Assembly (NCBI GenBank): GCA_030549775.1
Contig: CM060174.1
Span: 100,084,132 to 100,148,131 of the forward strand
Length of the DNA stretch: 64,000 nucleotides
Direction: 5' to 3'
Source: Tamarix chinensis
Lineage: Eukaryota; Streptophyta; Magnoliopsida; Caryophyllales; Tamaricaceae
Shown here: positions 25,601 through 36,670 of the stretch, piece by piece
Numbering within the stretch: the first letter of the stretch is position 1
Layout: every line of letters starts with the position of its first letter
The notes under the pieces: generated by a model
What the model was told of the DNA's origin: nothing
What the model saw: the letters and a program-made list of their open reading frames with translations, nothing else
Databases searched by the model: none
Position numbers and translations under genes: made by a program

Positions 25601-28600
25601 TCATAAAATCTTTTCAACTAAGCATATGAATAAAACAAGTTTGATTCATTTAAATCATTCATTTTTCAGTATGGAAGCAGCAAAGAGAGTTCACGACTCT
25701 ATCCATCATAGAGTGGGTACATGTCCATCATGATTTGAAAATTTCTCATTTCACAGGCAACAGTCAGAACACATACTTACCAGTATATGATTCTTTTTGG
25801 GATCATAATCTACATTGCTAGCATGGGCTTGCTCTATTGAGTTGGTCATCCTGCCATTGCATGCATTAGATTTCAGAAACACAGATCCCATCATAAGTGC
25901 TGAGGTCACAACAGCTCTCATGGATAGAACAGGAATACAGAACTTAAAAGTCATCAATCAGAGAAAGCCAGATTAAACCGATAAAAGTGAAAAGGAAAAA
26001 TCAGAAGACATCAGTGTGGAATATTTAACATGAAAAAGAACCAAGACAAGACAACATAAAGCAAGCAGCAGAAATATTGATGACTGGTCTGTCTGAGTCA
26101 CTAAATCAGATGTTTTCCAGAGTGCAAAGTTGACTCAGAAACCATATTACAAACGGTCCGTAGGTGAGTGAGATATACTCCTCGGGAACATAGCCAGAGA
26201 TAAAACTCAGAAACTGACATTTATGTGATCCCCAATGTGAGATATATAGCAATTCAAAAACGTTACAACAGTTCACCATGAAATGATTATGCATGAAACC
26301 ATTCATATGACTGTAGATTTCCATGTGTGAGGATGCAACTGCCAGAACACAGAATAACTTCATAGGAAAACACTTTGAACCAAGGACATCTAATGAAATA
26401 AAAAACATGTATGCCAGATAAAGCATACTTCATACTGCGCAGGTCCCAAAGTTGAACTGCTGAGTCACTAGTCAATGCTACAGCATTGGCATCATGAGGA
26501 TCCCAAGCTCCCCCAGACAGATAATGAAGCATGCCAGCTGAAGCTTGCGATTGTACCTAGATGTTGCGGCAAGACCTGAATAAGAATTAGAATATGTGCC
26601 AGCATCACTAATTAACTATTGATATGCTGTTTACAAGTGCATAAATAGACTCAAAATAGAAGTTGGAGCAAGATTCAATAAATAAGTATGAACAAATATA
26701 TGATTTTGTTTCATGATAAAGCTTTGGTTGATGATCAGCAGCAACCAGACTGTTATATTAGCAGACAATAGACAACGTTCAGAAAAATTTGGGGACAATT
26801 ACATGCATTTCATCCTGACATTGTACTTTCCCAGTTACTACCTTGCCACAGGATGGTATGAACAAATATATGATTTTGTTTCATGATAAAGCTTCAGTTG
26901 ATGATCGGCAGCAACCAGACTGTTATATTAGCAGACAATAGATAACGTTCAGAAAAATTTGGGGACAATTACATGCATTTCATCCTGACATTGTACTTTC
27001 CCAGTTACAACCTTGCCATGGGATGGTATGTAACATAGGTGCTTTAGTTATGTAGAACTGTTTACTCATGGTGCGCAAGTGCAGAATATCTAACAGAAAT
27101 GCAGACCACTAGTTCATAAATAAAACTGTAGCATCTGATACAGATGTCACTCATTTATAGCCTCGTTGAAGGAGCCATAATACGTTATTGGCATGGGTTT
27201 TGCAACTTGGAAGAAGCAGCATTCGGTTCAGGACCCCAATAAAAAAGGCTTAACAGTGTTTCTATGAAATAAGGATTCCAATTCTTGTTCGCATGAAATG
27301 ATGCTGTCAAGTCATGATCTCAGATAAGTCCTCCCTGTGGAAGATCAAAGGGGAAATTATAAACATTCTAAGGTCTGACGTCCAGATAATAATCTCCACC
27401 ATACCTATATCCAAGAAGACTTACATCCAACAGTAAAAAACTCCAATCTTCACAGTTAGTGTAATAAGGAAAACAAGTTTCAAGTGAAACTATGCTTTTG
27501 AAACACTTCTGTCTCTTATAGATGATAAACACACTTTTGCATGACTAGCATCAAGCCAAAGGTGATGACATCTCATCCAGAATTTACATAATAAACATCA
27601 AACCAAAAATTGCGAGTATTAATTTTCCACATAGTTCTGTGCATCCCAACAATTAAACAACAGTGTCAAGCCAAAAAATTGTGAACGCTTGCAAGGCTCA
27701 AAAGAAGCATAATTATCTCAAAGATCTTAAACAGATCATTTCTCAGGTCAAGTCATACACAATATGTCAATGAGTGTACCACCGAGGCAAGCAGATAGAA
27801 AGATGAACTAAAGTTGGCAAGCAATTGGTTGAGCTTTTACCTGTGCAGTCTTTTTTGAAGAATCTAAGCTCCATAAAATGACTTTTTGCTCATCAATGCT
27901 GATCAATTTATCATGCCTTCCGGTAGGCCACCATAGAACACTACAGAAAAATATTAATTGCATTAGTCTGACAGTGAGAAAGAAAAGCATTGACGTCAAC
28001 AATCAACGACAAGTATTTCCAGTCTATACTATGATAGCTTCAGGTCCTCTTTCATTGTGTGCAATGACCATGTGCTTTGGCAGTGCATCTCACAGAGCCA
28101 ATAAGGTGAAGAAGAAATCACCAGAAAAATGCATGTTTCTTCCAAGCACGCAGCAAATAGACACAATATTACAGTTGTAACCTACAAGAACACAGTGAAA
28201 CATACATTGCTGTGAAGGGAGGATTAGAAGGAAAAAATTTCATAAGGGTCCTGGTTAGTTCAGAGAGGTATTAATGGGAAAATAGTGTGAGTTTTACTTC
28301 AGTGATCAACAATCCAGGCTATCTGAGGGCCTGGTACCTCCAATTTCCAATTCTCCTCCTCCTCCTGGTTACATAAGCCCCCCTATATACAGTGACCCAT
28401 TCCCCCTTAAGACACATAACTAACTATAATCAGAAAAGATAAAATAAAATAGAGGGAATCTAATATTTCCCCCTTAACAGACTCCACAGCCCAAATCACT
28501 GAATGGCAATAACAGAATGGGCAGACGTGTGGCTCAGTCCCCCACTTCCCCCATGTGCCTCCCGGCTGCTTATCCCCCTTAGTCGTTTTCTTCCTCCTAT

Positions 28601-31600
28601 ATTTAATTAGGGGTCTATCAGGTCCCAAATGTTTGATATACGATGAGGTAGTTCTAGTTACAGACATAAGAACAGCAAATGCCTTTCCCGACTAACCAAT
28701 AACATGACAATAGAATACTTAGCTGTATAAAACCATTAAAATTTTCCAATCCAGATCCAAGAAGTTGAAGTAGACCATGAGGATCGAAATATTTAACTTG
28801 TCAAAGGAATTAAAAGCAGGTCCATCACTGATTACTGCTGTTTTAGATGAATGAAGATCTTCGAATCAACACAACTTAAAATCCAAGACATGAATTGAGC
28901 ATCCTTGACTTCCCACTTGACGTGTTGGTCTTTGTCTTTGCTTTTGTCTGGAGCAAGAGTGCTGCCATCAACATGTCCCCACATCTCCTTGCCTTTAACA
29001 AAGAGCATGCAGTGAAGCGTCCAAGTAGAAAATTTCTCGCCATTGAAGCGTATCAAAGAAACATCTTGACTTATCGGTAAACATTATGTCAAGATAATAG
29101 GAAAAACCAAAAACTCAAGAACACTCAACAACAAAGATTCAGAACTGAGGCTCTGATACCATGACGATTAGAGAGACCTTTTTTGACGAAAATTGATTTT
29201 TCTGATCTGCCTGCAATGCATTCCTCAAGCACCCTTATATAGAAGAGGGCTTAGATGAACCAAGAATTTTTAGCGTACATAATTAACCTAATAAATAAAT
29301 GTAATAAATATGGACATGAAACTAATAAAAAGAAATATGATCATAGTAGATCATGAATCTAAATAGTTAATGTACCTAATAGTTCATGCATGAATTTACT
29401 AATTAATGAATCTACCATTATTAACTAGTGCATGGACCTAAGTAAAGGGATAATTGCAGTAGTAATCAGTGCAGCATCAATGAAGGACCTGCTTTTAATT
29501 CCTTTGACACAACCCAATGTGCTTTCCTTGGATATTCTGTACACCAAAAAGGCTTTCTTTGTTATGATCCAACCTCACGTTGTATTCAAATTTTGAGAAA
29601 TGTGATATTTTTCAAATATAAGTATTTTTTCCTTACTCACAAAGAAACTGTTTCTCCTACATTAAACTATGCCTATATTTGATAGCTCTTCTGCAGGTCT
29701 TCCTTCCGAACCTCTTCTTGTGTATCACAGAAGTCTAGTGGCCCCTCCAACTCATTCCACAATTGTTGATCCTGTTCCAGCACCTTCCCCTCCTACATTC
29801 TTTACTTTGCCAATATTTGACAACTCTTCTGCAGATCTTCCTTCTGAGCCTCTTCTTGTGTATCACAGACATCTAGCTCCACAGTTGTTGATCCTATTCC
29901 AACACCTTCTCCTCCTCTTAGATGCATCAGAGTGTAGACCCCCTGACAGGTTTGGTTTCACTTCTCAACTATCCTTCCCAGCTACTTTGTCTTCTATTTC
30001 TATTCCTTCATTGTATAAACAGGCCATAAAACATGAGTGTTGGCGGGAAGCTACTGAAATAGAACTACTTGCACTTGAAAAAAAACAAACCTGGGGCATT
30101 GTTTCAGGTCCTTCCTTGGTGAAATCTTTGGGCAGTAAGTTTGTCTTCACTATCAAGCATAAATCTGATGGATCCATAGATCGTTACAAGGCTTGGTCAG
30201 TGGTTCTTGGTAAAAAATAGGAATATGGTCTACACTATGATGAACCATTTGCACCAGATGCCAAGATGACGAATGTTCAAACTACACTAGCCCTACTTCC
30301 CAATCATGGCATTTGCAGCAAACTAGTAGGTACATTAGCTTTTTTCGTTAATGATCTATTATGTTCATGTCCCTCTTTATTAGTTTCATGAACATATATA
30401 TTACATTCATTAATTAGATTTATGGTGTTCATATTTATTATGTACATTAGAAATTCTTGGTTCATCCAAGCCCTCTTCTATATAAAGGTGCTTGAAGAAC
30501 ACATTGTACACAAATCAGAAAAATCAATAAAGATCATTTTTTTCCTTTCAAAAAGGTCTCTCTAATTGTCATAACTTAGCACCCCATGCTTTGGAGATTT
30601 TCTATCAAGTATTCTGACACCATTATAATGTATGTATAAATCCACAAAATAGTCCAAAAAAAAATAATGTGACTAAATATGATAAACTAGTGAAATGTGC
30701 AATGATCTTATTTTCTTAAGTAAGCACATTAGCTTTTCAACCATGAAAAGTAGTAAACTAATCTTAACATAATTGATCAATCAAATCTATGAACGAGGCT
30801 TTTCTCAAATCAATTGCTCCAGTGGCACAGCTTTGCACTAAGAGAGCTTTTACGCAAATATCCAAGAAAAAAAGCCTTTGGAAGCATCACTTGACCACTT
30901 CCACTGTACATATTTTTAACCGTCCAAAATTGTGGATACTGCTCACGTCAGTATAATGAGCATGAAACTCAATTTGTAGTTGGATAACTTGAGAATGCAG
31001 GAAATAACTAGTGTCATTCCTATTCATTCAATAAATTCATAAGTGCTTAAAAATATACATGCAGAAGACAGCTCCTAGATTGAAGATAAGACAAAAGCAG
31101 CGGAATAATCATTTTCCTGCAACCATCTGCCAAGTGTTTAAGGAAAGCATTGCCACGTATATCTCAAATTTGTTCAGATTTACCAATAGGCAACATCTGA
31201 TTCTCCATTGCCAAGGGTTGAGTATGAATGCTTAACACTTGTCAGGCAAGAAACAGTATAAGTAAATGAATGGGAGCCGGGGATTGGCATCAAGAAGTTC
31301 AATGATTATGTGGATCATCCCATATGTGTAACTTCCACATGCATGTCATATCAAACCAAAGCAGTGGATGGCTTACCTCTTAACCTTGGAATCATGAGAG
31401 TCGAGAGCAGCAAGCTTTTCCAATTGAGGAGAATTCAACTGGCCATAGAGCTCTGGAATCTGCCATACAGCTGCTCCATACGATTCACCTGCACAATGAT
31501 GATAAAGCTTTAGAGCTATCACATTTCACTTCTACATGGATGTAGATTAAAATAAAATAAGCAAACAGAAGCAAAACAACAGCCATGCCTATAATGGATA

Positions 31601-33643
31601 GATTAATATAAAGCTAGGCTCCAATTTCACATAGTTAAATATCGGTCCTGATACGCAACATCAGCTGATATTTATTGAAATTTGGGCCAGCCAATATACG
31701 AAATGGACGATACACAACCATTTTAGAATTGCATGGTGCTGATATATTGGTTATCAGCTATATTTTCCGATATTTGCCCATATTTGTTGTGAGAAAAAAA
31801 GAATTACATCGTGACAACCGCAATATATAAAATATCGTTCGCGACACCTCGATACTGCAACACCACAAATACGACCACAGTTTTATTACCTACTCCAAAT
31901 TACAGAGATAGGATGACATTAAATGAAAAAGAATATGATCTAGAGGCATTCCAGCAGTTCTTCACTAAGCTAAAAGCATTTCATTAAACCAAATACATAC
32001 ATATACATATATATATATATATATATAGATTGGTTGTTGTGAACATGTAGAACATTTATTGTGAGAAAACAGAAGCTTAAAGACAACCATGCTTGATAAT
32101 GAACAAATTAATGTCAAGGGAAGCTCCCATCACATAGACCAAAAAGCACTAGGTGGAAGATTTACAACTTTTTTTGTCACGGATTCAGAGGCATGTAGGT
32201 CCCTCAAAACTAGAATTAAGTGCAACATTAAACTGAAATTGATTGTTATCTGCTCCGGAGGAAGCAAGGAGGAAGGCAGTGATTATATGAAGACAATGAA
32301 TGTATCCATGTAATCTGACAAGCATAAAAAATTACATTGTAAAAAAAAAAAAAAATCAGGCAAAAGTGTAACTCCCTTCCTCGTTTTGATTTAACAGACC
32401 ATTTTAGTGTGGTGGAAGAAGATCATCGAATCTTCTATGAGTAGCTCCAACTGAGTCATCTAGCTCTACTCAATGATATCAATTAGTAAACCAAAGAGAT
32501 GTTAAAGACTAAGGAATCTCAAAACAGTCTCTCTAGACCTTGTCAACAATGCGCTTCATACTGAGTATTATCTTTTTCAAACATAATTCCTAGCTAGTGG
32601 ATGGATATATTGACAATGTCACTCGTTCTGTCCTTTTTGCTGCATTTATGTTCAACTGAAAATGGAGGGAAACTGATCTTAAATAAAATTACAATTTCCT
32701 AGATTATTACAATTTAGATAAGAAACTTTCACAGCAGGTTGTTGATATATTTACCATTTGTTTTTTTTTCCTGGGGGTATGAACAGGATTAATATATGCA
32801 GTGGTCCAGTGGAAAAGTAACTATTTCATCCTAGCCTTAATTTACAACTGTGGATGTGGTTTCATGTATTCAACAGAGCACAATGCAACATACCACAACT
32901 TTCAGTAAAAATTCAATCAAGGAAACAACATCAACATGAAATGTAATTATCTATTCACGTTCAAGGAATTACTTAAACATTTCAACTAATTAAATTATTT
33001 TACCATAGAAAAGACAGTGGAGAAAATGCGCTGTTCAAAAGGATACATTTAGATGACATATAACTATTTATTAAAATTCAATTAAGTGGTTGAACATTTG
33101 AACAAATCAAATAAATTTACCATTGGAAAAAACGGTGGAGAAAATCCGCTGATCAAAAGGACACGAAGCGAGGTCCCAGATCTCATTATAATGAGTGAAC
33201 AAACCCTCGCATATCAACTCTGTTCCACCGGACGCAAGTCGAATCAAATGTACCTAAATTTATTTCAATCCAGACCGCCAACAATCAGAGCAAACGTATA
33301 AAGACGGCAGACAACCAGGTTCCGAAAACAAAATTTGAAATCACGTGACAGAGAAGCAGTTAAGAAAACTGAAAAACAACCTCATTTTCTTCCTTGAGAC
33401 TGAGAGTACCAGTGATGAAGCTAGTGTGATCTGTATCTGCCTTCACGTCAGCAATACACCTCGCCTAAGGGAGAGCAAATTCAAATGCGAAATTAAGGAC
33501 AAACTGAAGAAAGATAATTCAGATTAGTGAGGAAAGAACTGGAAATAGATATTAGGGTTTCGTGATCGTGGGATTTTATCGAAGTGATTTGATGTAACCT
33601 GGTATTTCAAGCCATAACCTATGCCTGTTGAGGCTCCTTGCAT
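22628..33643 (-). CDS. EIPR1: WD40 protein, plant homologue of EARP-interacting protein 1 (EIPR1/TSSC1)
   Basis: Thirteen exons: 33643-33599, 33464-33381, 33253-33121, 31488-31377, 27940-27841, 26556-26429, 25850-25781, 25534-25446, 25079-25034, 24567-24494, 24393-24320, 24218-24160, 22669-22628. The sum is 1056 nt, 351 aa, with continuous phase. Family hallmarks in order: GIGYGLKYQ at the N-terminus, ARCIADVKAD, NEIWDLASCPFD, LWWPTGRHDKLISIDE, GMLHYLSGGAWDPHD, QLWDLRS, GIRIWDLRKP, RCNPEYDGLIL, GTDSAVNLW, YGLAWSYREPWIFASLSYDG and a short VVVESIKP tail. In animals EIPR1 binds the EARP/GARP tethering complexes and acts in endosome recycling and dense-core vesicle traffic; the plant role is inferred by homology. 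The exon 9 donor (TTG|GTTCCC) is weak. Introns 4 and 5 hold Copia debris and a tandem duplication, and intron 12 a stray LTR module. The promoter lies beside a young Ty3 insertion. Confidence 0.9.
22861..22912 (+). repeat. Stray LTR hairpin module in EIPR1 intron 12
   Basis: GGTCCACCGGCAATAATGTGG followed by GTCAAGTACGTTCTGCC matches one module of the arrays at 12880-13225, including the CCAC and GTGG arms. It appears alone, without the rest of the LTR. Confidence 0.7.
26687..27026. repeat. Tandem duplication, two 170-bp copies
   Basis: Copies at 26687-26856 and 26857-27026 differ by only a few bases. They lie in EIPR1 intron 5 and contain no coding sequence. Confidence 0.9.
28832..29056 (-). 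pseudogene. Copia gag fragment
   Basis: The first residues include FNGEKFSTWTLHCMLFVKGK and GHVDGS, then a WEVKDAQFMSWIL stretch. This is the N-terminal gag region of plant Copia elements. It lies directly downstream of a tRNA-Met primer-binding site on the same strand and stops after 74 codons. Confidence 0.7.
29490..30300 (+). pseudogene. Copia integrase-RT junction fragment
   Basis: A frame with CAFLGYSVHQKGFLCYDP (about 29520-29575) matches the end of the Copia integrase. A linker with two near-identical Pro/Ser-rich repeats (FDSSSAGLPSEPLLVYHR and FDNSSADLPSEPLLVYHR) follows. Then comes the RT start, with YKQAIKHECWREA, LGSKFVFTIK and DGSIDRYKA. A stop falls at 30218-30220, and the RT catalytic part is absent before the LTR. 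Confidence 0.75.
31990..32030. repeat. (TA)n microsatellite in EIPR1 intron 3
   Basis: An ACATATACATA run followed by a TA run. Just upstream (31640-31860) is a stretch rich in CGATAT/ATATCG-like short palindromes, possibly an old DNA-transposon relic; this was not resolved. Confidence 0.7.
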
Positions 33644-34026
33644 TGTTGCTGGCACCTACTTCTGCTACTGCAGTCTGCGGTGAATTTTGGGGAGATAATG
33701 ATCTAATCAGTCCGATTCATATGTGAGCTTGGTCGATCTGCCAACTCTCGCAACAATGGAGACTTTCGTTGATGCAACCGTTGCAACCGGACATTCGATA
33801 ATCTTAGAGTGGGCTAGCGAGGGCAATGGATAGTGTCTCAAGATTTGGATGTTCGATGATCTTAGTGGGCTAGCCCCAAACCAATCTGCCAGCCAGGCGT
33901 CGGCATGGGCCGTCTGGCTATGGATAGGTGGATATGAGCTGGTTTTTCATGCTCTACAATTACAGTTTGGATTAAGAAAAATAGCGAGAAAAGAAAAAAA
34001 AATTAGAAGGAAAATATTTATATATC
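33644..34026 (-). promoter_or_regulatory. Proximal promoter and 5' UTR of the EIPR1 homologue
   Basis: Only about 380 bp separate the start codon from the Ty3 target duplication at 34027. The original upstream DNA now lies beyond 39364. A partial direct repeat TTCGATAATCTTAG...GTGGGCTAGC occurs at 33794-33818 and 33852-33874. No TATA box was recognised. Confidence 0.45.
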
Positions 34027-34031
34027 GTTTG
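34027..34031. repeat. Target-site duplication GTTTG (left)
   Basis: Identical to 39359-39363 on the other side of the Ty3 element. Confidence 0.95.
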
Positions 34032-34433
34032 TGATACAGCGGGCCATAACCTCAGCCCAACAACAACAACCGCAGACCATAACTCCAGCCCAACATCAAC
34101 ATCAACCCACAGTACCAGTCCAGAAATTGTAGCCAGCGGGAGAAAGAGAAGCCAGCCACACTACCTGAAGGATTTTATCCTCAACTAGATAATTCTAGAA
34201 TATGCACGGAGTATTATTGTTCTGCTATTTAACTATATATGGTATCTTTCCTTAACAGAAAGATACGGTAGTTATGGGGATAAAAGGGTCATTAGCTATG
34301 TACTGAAAAATGCTTATATAAACATGGTCGAGATCAATGAGAAGGCAAGCAGAATTTGAATTATTTAGCCAAGGAGCCTCCTCTGCTCGAAAGAGGAACC
34401 TAACTTCCTTCCTTTTAGTATTTTTCCCTTACA
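34032..34433 (+). repeat. Ty3 5' LTR, 402 bp
   Basis: Contains a TATATAA box at 34315-34321, so transcription should start near 34345. Its left part encodes the same residues as the polyprotein C-terminus at the 3' end. Confidence 0.93.
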
Positions 34434-34462
34434 TTTTGGTGCTCTCGTTGAGAGACGCAGCC

Positions 34463-36670
34463 ATGACCGATGGCATGATGACGCGCGCCAGACTGGTAGA
34501 TGATCAACTCCAGCAGCTGCATGACAACGCTGATGCTCACCAAGTTGCCATCGATGAACTCAGCCACAAATACGACCGTCTCCAATTTTCCATTGATGAA
34601 GTACTCCGCCGCCTCAGCCCGCCAGCCAACCCCAGCAGTTCCAACCCCACCACACCACCACCAATAATACACACCCCCACTTCCCCTACGAACAATATTA
34701 CCAACGAAACACGACCTAATGACCTTACCCCTCGACCTCCAAATCAGCTCACTAACAGCCTTAGATGTGGCCTGGTGCTTAACAACTTTGATGGAACCAA
34801 TCCCTTAGATTGGATTTTCCAAGCTGAACGATATTTTGCTTACCAATCAATCCCTGAACAGGAACGCGTCGATTTTGCCAGCTTCTTCATGGTGGGACAA
34901 GCCCTGAGCTGGTTTCAATGGATGCACCGCCAACAGCAACTAAATTCCTGGAACTCCCTCGTCCAAGCCATTGAACAGAGGTTCGGCCCCTCTTCGTATG
35001 CCAACCACCAAGCGGCCCTTTTTAAACTCACCCAGACCGGTACTGTCTCCGACTATCAAACCCAGTTTGAAAATCTCTGCAACCGTGTCTCAGACATGAC
35101 CCCTGAATCAATCCTCAATTGTTTCATCTCTGGCCTAAAACGCCCGATCCAAAGGGAATTAGCCGTACTAAAACCCACAACCATCTCAGATGCTCTGGGA
35201 TTAGCTAAACTTATCGAAGAAAAATTATCAGACTCTAGAGCTCCCTTCAATCGGCCAAACTCGTACAGACCCCCCAACACAACCACATACACTTCTCCGC
35301 CTCATCCGCGACCCCCTCTGCTTCCCTTAACCGCCCCCCCATACCCTCCCCAACCAAATCACTCCCCAACCAGCGGAGGCCGACGACTCTCCCCTGCCGA
35401 GCTGCGGCGAAGGAGGGAACAGGGCTTATGTTACAACTGTGATGAAAAATATAAACCCGGCCATCGCTGCAAGGCCCAGCAATTTTCTATAAGCCTAGAG
35501 GGAGAAATCGACGAAGATGAGAATGAGGACGAAGACTCAAATTCGGAACCTCCGGAGCCCGAAATATCTCTGCAAGTCCTCACAGGATCCCTAAACCCAC
35601 GGACTCTACGCCTTCTAGCTTCCATTAATGACACCCCAGTCACAGCCTTGGTAGACTCCGGAAGTACGCACAACTACATCCATCCCCGAACCATCAGCTA
35701 CCTCCACTTGACTGTTGAACGAGGGCCCGGTTTAACTGTGACAGTAGGGAACGGAGAAAAGCTGAAAACAGAAGGAGTATTGACCAACCTCCCGGTCAAT
35801 ATTGAAGGCAACTCATTCCTGATCGACGCCCACGTGCTGGCTTTCGCTGGTGCCGACCTCATTCTGGGCACACAATGGCTCGAGACTTTGGGCCCAGTGA
35901 TAACGGACCACAAGCGCCTCACCATGGAGTTCACCCATCAGGGCCAAACCGTCCGACTCTCGGGACGCCAGCCACCCCCAGAAACAAGCCCAATTTCCCT
36001 GAATCAATTACGCCGCCTCCACAAAACATCAGCCCAAGCCTGCTATTACCATATCCATCTTATGGGCCCAGAACAGCCCAAACCCATTATACCCAAAGAA
36101 GTCCAAGCCCTCCTCCAGAAATACCAACCCGTCTTTGAACCGCCCAAAACCTTACCCCCCCACCGCCCAACAAACCACCACATCAATCTCCAACCGAATT
36201 CACAACCCGTAAATATCCGGCCTTACCGTTACCCCCATTATCAAAAGGAAGAAATTGAAAAACAAATTAGAGACATGCTACAAGAAGGGCTCATTCGACC
36301 GTCCACTAGCCCATTTTCCTCACCTATATTACTTGTTCGAAAAAAAGATGGGACCTGGAGGTTTTGCGTGGACTACCGAGGTCTTAACCAAATTACCATT
36401 AAAGACCGATACCCAATCCCCACGGTAGATGAATTATTAGATGAGCTCCATGGGGCAACTACTTTCTCCAAATTGGACCTCCGAAGTGGGTATTTCCAAA
36501 TCCGTGTACACCCTCCCGATATACCAAAAACCGCATTCCGAACCCATAATGGCCATTACGAATTTTTGGTCATGCCTTTCGGGTTGACCAACGCCCCCTC
36601 TACTTTCCAAGCCACCATGAACGATCTTTTCCGACCCTACCTACGAAAATTTGTTCTTGTTTTTTTTTGA
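34463..36670 (+). pseudogene. Ty3 gag-protease-RT (N-terminal part of polyprotein)
   Basis: The ATG at 34463 is chosen because it follows the LTR and probable leader. The frame is open back to an ATG in the LTR (34337), which lies upstream of the expected transcription start. About 735 codons: coiled N-terminus; retrotransposon gag core from about residue 100; zinc knuckle [14 protein letters not shown] near 320; aspartic protease ALVDSGST near 395; RT from about 580 with [22 protein letters not shown] and [13 protein letters not shown]. The frame stops at 36668-36670 within a run of nine T bases, immediately before the two catalytic aspartates of the RT. The rest of the domain continues in another frame. 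Confidence 0.92.

Larger units (their letters stand above)
28800..30571. mobile_element. Rearranged, inverted Copia retrotransposon remnant in EIPR1 intron 4
   Basis: Two pieces of one Copia family lie head to head. The left piece reads leftwards: LTR from about 29456 to 29162, primer-binding site TGGTATCAGAGCC (29161-29149, complementary to initiator tRNA-Met), then gag (29056-28832). The right piece reads rightwards: integrase end and reverse transcriptase start (about 29490-30300), then an LTR ending GTCA at 30571. Arms GTCAAAGGAATTAAAAGCAG... at 28800-28823 and 29485-29508 are a perfect 24-bp inverted repeat. Most of pol is missing. Confidence 0.75.
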
